Below, one piece after another: positions 1 through 8,802 of a DNA stretch of 23,886 nt. Position numbers and translations under genes: made by a program. Under the pieces are notes generated by a model. The model did no database searches. It saw only the letters and a program-made list of their open reading frames with translations, and was not told the origin of the DNA. The stretch's first letter is position 1; every line of letters begins with the position of its first letter. This DNA is from Conidiobolus incongruus B7586 (taxonomy: Eukaryota > Entomophthoromycota > Entomophthoromycetes > Entomophthorales > Conidiobolaceae): contig JNEM01009964.1 of the NCBI GenBank assembly GCA_000697335.1, forward strand, positions 1-23,886. Direction: 5' to 3'.

Positions 1-1098
1 AAAACATTAATATTATAAGAATAAATGTAAAATAATTATAACAAAAAATATAAATTATATAGAATTATCATTAGTTATTTTTAATATTTTTATTTTGATT
101 ATTTAATTTATTATATAAAATTCAAAAAATATGTTATAAAAATAGTCATATAAATATTAAAATTTTTTCATATAGATATTAATTACTGAAATAATTACTT
201 ATCAAAAAGGAAATGAAAAGTAAAGTTTTATTAAAATTAAAATTATTGGTATTATTCAATTTTTTATAATAATCAATTGTGAAATGATATGTAAATTCTT
301 ATATATTAAATAATAAAACCAACAATTAATTACACTAAGAGTCTCAAGTCCTTACCTACGGCAGTAATAAATGATAATACTTTTAAGTTGGATTTTAGAA
401 GGTAGAGTAATCAATATTCATATGATATTAATTTTTGTCATAATAGCCGTGAGAAAATTGAGATTATTAATTGTCAATAAGTAATCTCATTTTAGTTGAT
501 AAAAAATACAATTCGAAATATTGAATATTTAAGATAAAATAATTGAAAATTGAGAATTAATAATCATTTTACTAAATAATAGTAATATGTGATCAACTTA
601 ATTTATAAATATTACATAGAATTAGTAAATTCATCTTTAATACTTTGGATAAAATATCAAATGATAATTACGAAATTTTAAGTTGATTAAAAAAATTAAA
701 GTTAAAAAATATTGTGTTATTTGATTATAACATTCATTCATTTGTCACAAATTCACAAGTGATAATTCATAGTCATAAATTTTCGTATTTTACCTCATTT
801 CTTTTATACAAATCGAGTGAAACTCAGCAAATTAAAATGAAAATCACAAAAACTAATATATATGTTAGTGCATTAAAATGATCCAAAATCAAGGTAGTTA
901 AAGTTAAATATTTAAATCAATATATTATAAAATCAATGTTATTTTATAAGCAGGTTAATTTGAATATATTCAAAATACATTTCAAAAATAAAGATTTTAT
1001 CCAAGATTATATCCCACAACTTAAAAAAATGAAAACAAAAAACTTAACTTGATCCCTCTCAAAAAATTCAATAATAATTAAAAAAGCCAATTAATTCA
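1..1098. other. AT-rich intergenic DNA, left edge
   Basis: No gene is supported here. The DNA is AT-rich with frequent stops in all frames. A short less AT-rich patch near 341-375 carries, on the minus strand, a sequence like a splice donor (AG|GTAAGG near 353-358), but I could not join it to any recognisable coding sequence. The right part presumably holds the promoter of the PET127 gene that starts at 1099; no specific site stands out. Confidence 0.6.
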
Positions 1099-3260
1099 AT
1101 GAATCGAATAATCCATTTAAAGCTAAATAATAATTATAATAAAATATATTTGTTCAACTCTAAGTATTTTAATAATTATATTGCTACAAATGTTAGAAAT
1201 TATAGTGACCAATCCGTTGTAACTAAAGGTATAAACTCAATTTATTAAGAAATTTTGCAATATTTTTTTGAATTTTCATTGATATATTTATAGAACCTAA
1301 CCAAAAGGAGAGTAAATCCAAAAGATTACAGAGGAAAAAACAAGATAATTCTAATGTGATTACTACTACTTTATTTAAACATTCCAGTAATTATGAATTT
1401 CTATCGTTAAATTTATCATTTTAAAAAATTTTAATAGGTTTAAATAAGGTCAAACATCAAGAAGTACCTCAATTATATTTTGGTTTAGATAGGACTTTAT
1501 TCAAGTAATTTCTTTTTTATTTCACACTGTAATTTCCAATAAGTTCATTTTTTATTGTTATATCAATATTTTAGTCCAGGAATTACTTATCTGCAAGATC
1601 CTCACTCCGGAATCTATAACTTTGACCCGTATTTAGAGAACATCGTTCAACCTGAGGATATTGATATGAGCAAAATTCCAGATTATACTCCAGCATCTAA
1701 AGATGAGGTAGATATACTTAAAATAATTTTTTGGGAATATATTGAATTTTATAATTAGGTATTATTTAATTATGCCAAAACTCATAAACTGAATTACACT
1801 GCTACTACTTCATCGGTTACTGGATTACTTTCTCATCTTTATTTTCTGGCTTCGGGTTGGAAACGTCCTACTTTAACTACTTTTTCTTCAGATTTTTCTA
1901 GAATGGTAATTTTTATTTTACTTATATTTAGATAGATTTAACATAATATGAATTAGAGTCGTGATTTTTCCAAAACTTTGACTACTCCAACTACAGTTAA
2001 ATTGAAACCTAGGGAAGGTATTTACAATATTGATTCGGATAAGACCTTTGATTCTGGTCCTAATATATTGAATCAATTGGTAAGTGTGTTTGATTTTTAT
2101 TATTGATCAAATGATTTATTTTTTACTTTAGGGACATATTATGGAAAGAATGCTTACTCAGTCACCTTCCCAACTTTCAAGATATTTGAAAGAGAATGAA
2201 CATTTGTATCCTGGACCTATTCCTGAGCCTAATGCTTATCGCTATTCAGCTGTAAGCTATCACTATTTTATATTTTTATAATCATACTTATCAATTTTAG
2301 TCTTCTAATATTGCTTTCAGAGCTCAGCTCGATTGTGCAGATCCTAGATTACCTAGAAAGATTTTTGATTTGAAAACAAGATCCACACTACCTATTCGAT
2401 TAGATAAACACTATTATAAAGAGTATCTAGGCTACGAATTAAACAAGCAATTTGGTGTGATGGAGTCTTTCGAAAGAGAATACTACGATATGATTCGAAA
2501 TGCTTTCTTGAAATATAGGTTAGTCAATGCTATTGCAATTTAATTATAATCAAATTAATTATTATTTAGTTTCCAAGTCAGAATAGGTAAAATGGATGGT
2601 ATTTTAGTAGCTTACCATAATACAGCCAAAATCTTTGGATTTCAATATATTTCATTGGAGGAGATGGATTCCAAACTTTTCGGAAATAGCGTTATGGGTG
2701 ACCAAGCCTTCGCCATTACCGTTCGTATGTTAGAAAAAATCCTCGATACTGTTACCAAAGACTTCCCAGATCAGGAAGTATTAGTGACCTTCAAAACCAA
2801 GATGAAGTCCTTAATGATGGATATTTTCGTCGAAGTAGTTGAACCCAAGTCCAAAGAGGAAAGTGAGTCCAATGTCCTCAGTTTTGTTAGTCCCCAGTCC
2901 ACTTTGGTTAAATATCAAATGTTATGCTGGTCAACAATCAATGGTCAAAAAATTGACACACCTGTCGAATTGGATCCTTCCGGCAAGGATATATGGAAAC
3001 TACACTACCAGATCAAGAAATCCACACAGGACAAACTTCAACTCTATGAAGAGTACGTTGCGGTCCGAAATGAACAGGCATCATTTTATCAATCTGGAGA
3101 TATCAATGAATTTGGCGAGCCTAAATTAGCTAAACCACTCAGCTCCCTCAAGCAATTACTGAGAGAAATTTCTAAGAATAATTTGTTGGCTAAAGAGAAC
3201 ATGATCCCAATCACTCGTAAAAGACAAACCGTTTTCCGTACACTAAAATTTAGGAAATAA
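1099..3260 (+). CDS. PET127: Pet127-family mitochondrial RNA-processing protein
   Basis: Nine exons: 1099-1228, 1294-1386, 1438-1504, 1575-1707, 1759-1905, 1957-2079, 2132-2251, 2301-2518 and 2570-3260, giving 573 residues. All introns are GT-AG, 49-70 nt, and every join keeps frame. The family signature is visible across the joins of exons 3 and 4: FGLDRTLFNPGITYLQDP, then IYNFDPYLENI; later come TGLLSHLYFL and the PGPIPEPNAYRYS stretch. The N-terminus is Asn-, Lys- and Arg-rich with few acids and has NVRNYSD near residue 35, as in a mitochondrial presequence. In budding yeast Pet127 acts in 5' processing and turnover of mitochondrial RNAs and belongs to a nuclease-like family. This protein is shorter than the roughly 800-residue yeast one. 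Exons 2 and 3 are the least certain, since they rest on splice sites plus a short conserved block. Confidence 0.9.
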
Positions 3261-3365
3261 TAGAAATGTTTATATATTTTACATTTTTAATAAATAGAAT
3301 CTAATTATTTATATTTAGTTTTAATAAACTAATATTGATTATAAAAATTTTACAATTAAAACCAA

Positions 3366-3437
3366 CGATCTTGCCGGATTGAAGTGTGAACCATCTGTGG
3401 GTTAGACAAACGCGAAAACCAACTACACCATAAGATG
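3366..3437 (-). tRNA. tRNA-Val(AAC)-like sequence, divergent or decayed
   Basis: A small G+C island in AT-rich DNA. On the minus strand it has a good A box (TGGTGTAGTTGG), a D stem (GTG/CGC), a 5-bp anticodon stem (TTTGT/ACAGA) closing a 7-nt loop CTAACCC whose anticodon would be AAC (Val), and a B-box-like TTCAATCC. A T run (TTTT) lies just past the 3' end, as for a Pol III terminator. The T stem does not pair (CACAC against CGGC), and the acceptor stem is only a 5-bp core, ATCTT with AAGAT, with mismatches at both ends. It is therefore probably a decayed tRNA-Val or a tRNA-derived element rather than a working tRNA. The strand and identity rest mainly on the A box and the anticodon arm. Confidence 0.45.
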
Positions 3438-4167
3438 ATATTTTGCATTATTGACTAAATTAAAATTTTGTCATAAAATATTTGTCAATAATACTAAATT
3501 TAATTGATAGTCAAGTTTTAAAGCATAATTTTGCTGATTTTGAATAATGTTCTATACATTTAGCACTTCAAATTATTATTATTATTATTATTATTACATA
3601 ATTCTTCTAAATATTATATAGTTAAACTCTAATTTTACTTTTATAACCATATCGAATTTATCTCAATTGATATTCGTTTAATAGTTATTTGATATTGTTG
3701 TAAATTCATCTGAGTTGCTAATCTAAAATAAATTTTCTAGTTTATAGAGCATAAAATAAGTATGAATACTTTTCAATATTATATTGGAGTATTCATTAAT
3801 ATAATATTTGAATAATATATAAAATATATTTGCCACAATTTACTTCATTAAAAATCTGTAGGTATGTTGTGTAAAATGGTTTGAACAATATTTGAGCTAT
3901 CAGCCAATATATCTATACAATATTCCGTATTTTCCCTTATTTATAAATTCATTAAAATTGCAAACTTTCGATTTCTAAAATCTATTAAATTTTTATAGTT
4001 AATATCCATAACTTTATATTTATCCTAATTATCTAAAAATAAATCTATTATGATGTAATTTACCAAAAGACCCACAATAAACTTTTAATTTCATTAAAAA
4101 GATTAAATATAATTAATTGATCTTTGAGTCAAAGTTACTGACGTCAACCTTGAAAATTTATTTAAAA
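3438..4167. other. AT-rich intergenic DNA before HEM13
   Basis: No coding region is seen. It contains a trinucleotide microsatellite (listed separately) and must hold the promoter of the coproporphyrinogen oxidase gene starting at 4168. No recognisable binding sites stand out in the A+T background. Confidence 0.6.
3572..3595. repeat. (ATT)8 microsatellite
   Basis: Eight perfect ATT units in intergenic DNA between the tRNA-like sequence and HEM13. It is a plain simple-sequence repeat with no coding meaning. Confidence 0.9.
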
Positions 4168-5464
4168 ATGATTAAAAATTCCATATTATCAAACTCTAGA
4201 AACTTTGTCCAAAAGTTCAGAACTAATCCCAGTCATTTCAATAAATCTTTGAGTAATTTTATTGGAACTAGGTAATAAATAAATCAAAATTGAATAAAAT
4301 CAAACTAATTTTTTAAAAGATATTTGACAACTTATCAAAAATCTACCAAAGAATATGGGAAACAAAAGTACGATTGGTTGGTATATACTTCTCTTTTAAT
4401 TGCCGGGTTTACAACTCTCCAATTTCAAGTATTTTTAAACTTTATAAATATTAATTTTATCATATTGAATCAACTATTTTTAGAAATCTAAAGTGCAATT
4501 GGAATATCAGAACCCCAACTATGAAGATACGAATATTCCAATAGCCGAACGTATGGCCGAATACGTCAAAGATTTACAGAAACGAATTTGTGATGAATTG
4601 TCTAGAATTGATGGAAAAGAATTCGTGAGGGACAGTTGGACTAGGAAGCTAGGAGGTGAGGGTATTAGCTGTGTGCTGCAAGATGGTAACGTATTTGAAA
4701 AAGCAGGTGTCAATATTTCGATCGTACATGGTCAGTTGCCCCTACCCGCTATTAAGCAAATGAGAGCGAATGCATCCGAGCAACTCAAGGGCCCTGGACC
4801 TTACCAATTCTTCACAGCTAGTTTATCTCTCGTCCTCCATCCTCACAATCCTTTCGCTCCTACCGTCCATTTGAACTATCGCTATTTCGAAATCATTGAT
4901 CCTCAAAACCCTGAAAATAAAGTATGGTGGTTTGGAGGTGGGTCCGATTTGACTCCATGTTATCTCATTGAAGAGGATGCCAAACACTTCCACAAAACAC
5001 TGAAGGAAGCGTGCGACAGGCACGATCCCACCTTTTACACCGATTTTAAGAAGTGGTGCGATAGGTACTTCTACAACACGCATCGCTCCGAAGCTCGCGG
5101 AGTGGGAGGTATTTTCTTCGACGATTTAGATTCCAAAGATCCCGAACAATTGTTTAAATTCGTCAGGGATTGTGGCGATAACTTCTTACCTTCATATGTC
5201 CCTATTCTGAAGAAGAGAATGAATACCCCATTCACTAGAGAGCAGAAAGAATGGCAACAAATTCGCAGAGGAAGATACGTTGAATTTAATTTAATTCACG
5301 ATCGTGGTACTAAATTTGGATTAGCAACTCCCAACCCCAGAATTGAATCCATTTTGGTGTCTTTACCTAAAACAGCTTCCTGGGCTTACAATCATCACCC
5401 TGCGCCCAACAGTCCCGAAGCAGAATTGGTTGATGTCTTAAAAAATCCCAGGCAATGGGCTTAA
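4168..5464 (+). CDS. HEM13: Coproporphyrinogen III oxidase, oxygen-dependent, mitochondrial form
   Basis: Three exons, 4168-4271, 4320-4428 and 4484-5464, with introns of 48 and 55 nt, give 397 residues. The enzyme uses O2 to decarboxylate coproporphyrinogen III to protoporphyrinogen IX in heme synthesis. Family marks are clear: GGGSDLTP, the signature KKWCDRYFYNTHRSEARG followed by VGGIFFDD, and the C-terminal YNHHPAPNSPEAELVDVL. The ORF seen in the last exon alone begins at a GTG (4493) and lacks the true N-terminus. The two upstream exons add a basic, Ser/Asn-rich leader (residues 1-43, with RYLTTYQKS) and a probable membrane segment (about 54-70, WLVYTSLLIAGFTTLQF). This predicts a mitochondrial, inner-membrane or intermembrane-space protein, as for animal CPOX, unlike the cytosolic Hem13 of Saccharomyces. 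The gene is convergent with the gene at 5851. Confidence 0.95.
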
Positions 5465-5850
5465 TTAGTTATATATAATTCCGATATATTTATCTAATAA
5501 ATATCTAAATTAACAAAATCCTAATTTAATAAAGTATTCTGAATAATAATTCTATTTATTAATATTTAAGTAAATATAATTATATCATCAATCTATAAAT
5601 GACTTCAATTTAATTCCATATAATGTTTATAATATATTAGTATAAAATAAATTTTGACATATGATCTATTTAATTAGACAGCTAATTAATATCCATATAA
5701 AAATTTCATTTTAAAGTATAAAATATATTATATAACTAAATAAAATTTAAATTAACATCAAAATTGCATATTTATTCTATAGTGATATATAATTCATATC
5801 GTAGAAAATTTAGTATATTATTAGATAAAATTTTAAAACACATAATTAAA
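5465..5850. terminator. Convergent 3' region between HEM13 and ARG2
   Basis: 386 bp of very AT-rich DNA between two convergent stop codons. It must hold both 3' UTRs and polyadenylation sites; many AATAAA-like and TATATA stretches occur, too many to choose one. No gene is seen. Confidence 0.5.
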
Positions 5851-7491
5851 TTATTTTTTTGGCAAAAACGATGGAGGGATAGAGCCAGCAACTTTCAAAT
5901 ATTGATTGATACGATCGACGCCAGTTTTACCATACCAAAACATAATCCAATGGGAATTGGGTACTTTCCAATTGCCGTCGCATCGTTCAAAGTACCACTT
6001 GTTGATACCATTGTCATCCCTGCTGCGCCACATGAGATCAGGATAGTCGACTAAAAGTTGCTTCCACAATAGATCGGCAACACCAATGCCTTGGTGCTGG
6101 GGACCTACTGCAAACTTGTCCAAATATATCGTGTTTCCTTCCTCTAAAGTGACGATAGATGCACCTTGGTAGTCACCTGCAATAGTCACGGAGTGGAGCA
6201 CCTTGTCGAGACGCGCTTTGAACTTAGGGACATCGATTTCCTTGCCAAAAGAATCGTTGAGTAATTTCCAGAGTTTGTGCTGATCGACCGTTTTCAAGGA
6301 TGTGTGAGTCATTGTCTTTAACCCATATCTCAACACTGTTACATCGTTTTGCTCTTGAGCGTTCGGCAAGGAGGGAGATACGAGAGGTTTATCAGTAATT
6401 AAATTACCTATCACAGCACTGATGGTACTGGCGGAGAGCACGACAGCAGATGTGGTGGCAGGCAAATATTCTAAGCATTGCATCACGATATTCAAATCAC
6501 TCTGCCAGGTGGGAGGATCTGCTAATTTGACGTTGTTGATTTGGTACCCTTCAATTAACGAATCAAAATCTTGTTTCAGATTGACGAATGGGATAGCTAC
6601 ATTTTTGTGGACAGGATCAGGAATACCTCCTCGATTATTGATAACAATCACTTTCATCACATCCAATCGTCTACCGTTGATTTTAGTGTCTTGATCCGTA
6701 TATCTCGACAAGACCTTTGACAGAGCACACATGGCATCGAATGAACTGGTAGCAAAGTGAGTAAGATCAGGTGCGCTACAGATGGGCAAGATAATAGGAA
6801 TAGCTCCACATTTCAAACTGGATGCGACAGGTTTAATATCGATATTACTATGGGGGATTTTGACGGGACCAGGCACTTTTGAAGGAATGGCGTCCAAACA
6901 ATGTGACGAAATCAATCGCGTTTTCACATTCTCCATCTCCAACAGTTCGCTCAGGGCTAATCCATCACTGATCATTAACTCTTTCAAGTATCGGAATTGA
7001 CCGCTCGCAGATTGGTCCGACTTTGGAATTTCACTCGCCCAATCCGTATTCTCTAACACCACTACAGGATACAATCCTAGTCTCTGCATGTAGGCCAAGG
7101 TCTGGGCAACCTGCTCCAGCTCCTCTTTATACAGGGGTACAATTAAATTAACCAGAGCGATAGGGAATACAGGTTGACTCGTGATTTTGTGCACACTGTC
7201 CGACGCTGCACTAAATTTTTTAATGTAAGCTTTCGCTTCCCTCTTACTGGGCATGGATTTTAACACTTTAAAAATCAGTTCTTTTTCACTTTGTAATTGG
7301 GAGATGTGTGCATTCTTTTTCACTTGAACGGGAGGACGTTCTTTCACTTTAAATAATGTACTATAATGATACAGTATTAGTTAGTTTAAAAAATAATTTA
7401 ATTTTGATTACCTTGTAGCTAATGTTGCAATACATACTTTGTTAATAGGATATCGTTGAATCAGTCTTGATGGTTTCAATAAATTGAGCAT
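5851..7491 (-). CDS. ARG2: Amino-acid acetyltransferase (N-acetylglutamate synthase), mitochondrial
   Basis: Two exons on the minus strand: 7491-7412 and 7360-5851, split by a 51-nt GT-AG intron, giving 529 residues. The enzyme makes N-acetylglutamate from glutamate and acetyl-CoA, the first step of arginine synthesis in the mitochondrial matrix. The C-terminal acetyltransferase domain is plain: IYLDKFAVGPQHQGIGVADL, then MWRSRDDNGINKWYFERCDG and WIMFWYGK, matching fungal Arg2/NAGS. The middle (about residues 75-360) is the amino-acid-kinase-like domain typical of the family. Exon 1 encodes a basic leader (residues 1-27, with KPSRLIQRYPINK) fitting a mitochondrial presequence. Reading exon 2 alone would start at a GTG (7347) and miss the leader. 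The upstream region has an unusual cluster of GATAA motifs (listed separately). Confidence 0.94.
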
Positions 7492-7541
7492 ATTCCTTAA
7501 ATAAATATAATAATTTTTTTTAAAATAATTTCAATGATTTG

Positions 7542-7649
7542 GATAAAGATAAATGACTAAGTATGATTAATAATTAAAAAAGATAATAGATAAGACTGTT
7601 AATGTTATGATAAAATAATCATTTATTTTATCTTATTATTATTTTTATC
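7542..7649. promoter_or_regulatory. Cluster of GATA-factor-type motifs upstream of ARG2
   Basis: Seven GATAA or TTATC copies lie within 108 bp, about 50-160 bp before the ARG2 start codon: GATAA at 7542, 7548, 7582, 7589 and 7609, and TTATC at 7628 and 7645. A rough expectation from base composition is below one. In fungi, GATA factors of the Gln3/AreA/Nit2 type control nitrogen genes, which suits an arginine-pathway gene. A TGACTAA (7554-7560) next to the first pair resembles a weak Gcn4/Cpc1 site (TGACTC). Function is inferred. Confidence 0.45.
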
Positions 7650-7662
7650 CAATTTAATGGAA

Positions 7663-7718
7663 CCTGAATTCAGGGTATATTAACCAATTATGGGATCAAC
7701 ATTTTCAAGACTGATTGG
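7663..7718. promoter_or_regulatory. 12-bp palindrome and paired CCAAT boxes upstream of ARG2
   Basis: CCTGAATTCAGG at 7663-7674 is a perfect 12-bp palindrome. It is followed by CCAAT (7684-7688) and its inverse ATTGG (7714-7718). They lie 170-230 bp before the ARG2 start, on the far side of the GATA cluster. CCAAT pairs are typical targets of the HAP/NF-Y complex. Palindromes of this length can bind a dimeric regulator, but I recognise no known site. Confidence 0.3.
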
Positions 7719-8802
7719 TTATTAATTTACAAACATACAATTCAATTAACATCTGAAAATTTAATTGAAATTTTATTTAGATAAATTTAGATAAATACAA
7801 TCTTATTAAATTTTCAAAACAATAGTTTGATTAACGGAAAAACTGATTTGCAAATAATGTGTTATTCTAATATTATGAGTCAATTTTAATACTTCTAAGA
7901 ACTATAGTAAACTAGATTTTAAATGGTTAAATGACAATTATTCACACAGATAATTCAACCAATTTGACCAAGACTCAGTTTGTGCCAATTAACTAGAAGA
8001 ATCTAAAATTTATCAGATCTTCTCAAATTTGAATTATGTGACTTGATTATTAACGTTACAAATTGTTACTCATCAACTTATCAAACTGGATTGAAAAAAT
8101 ATAGTAATGATTTGTATATCATGATCCTTCAAATTTTTGATTAATATTATTTATATTAATTAAAAACCAACATTTAGAAGAATAATTAAATATATTCAAC
8201 TGAAAATTGATAATGAAGTATTTTATCACATTGCTTATTAATTATTAATTGTTAATTAATCCAAGGTGAAATTTGTACTAGTATTAATACAATTTTCATG
8301 TATTCAATACTATAAAAGTGTTGAATATTAGTAAATAATTTTACATTTAGTAAAAATTTGGTAATACTTTAGTAGGATTAATACTTTAATTAGTTATTAT
8401 AAATATGAATATACTCTTTAACAAGTGTGATTGAAATACCAAAATTTGAACAATTATAAAAAACTGTTGAATAAAACAATCAAATTTGATAAATGAAGTT
8501 TATAATAGGTTTTTATAACTTGGAATTAGATCAAGAAAATACGTCTATTAAGTCTAATATAAATTTTATAATGTATCAATTAGTTAAAGTGATAATAAAA
8601 ATAGCGCATAGATTAACTCAATAGATATTGAAAATTATCACTCTTGTTCAAATTATCAATAATTATTAAAAATTGTAAACTAAACAAATAAATATATTAA
8701 TTCATTAAGAAAATAATTAAATAATAATTAAAATGTAAAATAAAGCAAATATTTATATTATATTAACATTTATAAAATGTACGAAATATTTTAAGTTATT
8801 TA
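7719..8802. other. AT-rich intergenic DNA between ARG2 promoter and LHS1 3' end
   Basis: Over 1 kb with no supported gene: stops in all frames, no tRNA boxes and no conserved protein fragments. The right end holds the 3' UTR of the minus-strand LHS1 gene. Confidence 0.6.

Noticed and set aside
341-375. Possible exon end with AG|GTAAGG on the minus strand
   Set aside because: The reading frame before it is short, interrupted and not family-like; no acceptor or partner exon found.
2839-3129. Second-frame ORF inside the last PET127 exon
   Set aside because: Out of frame with a clearly conserved protein; Ser/Asn/Lys-rich shadow translation.
5764-7000. Plus-strand ORFs across the ARG2 region
   Set aside because: Antisense shadows of the acetylglutamate synthase gene, which has clear domain motifs on the minus strand.
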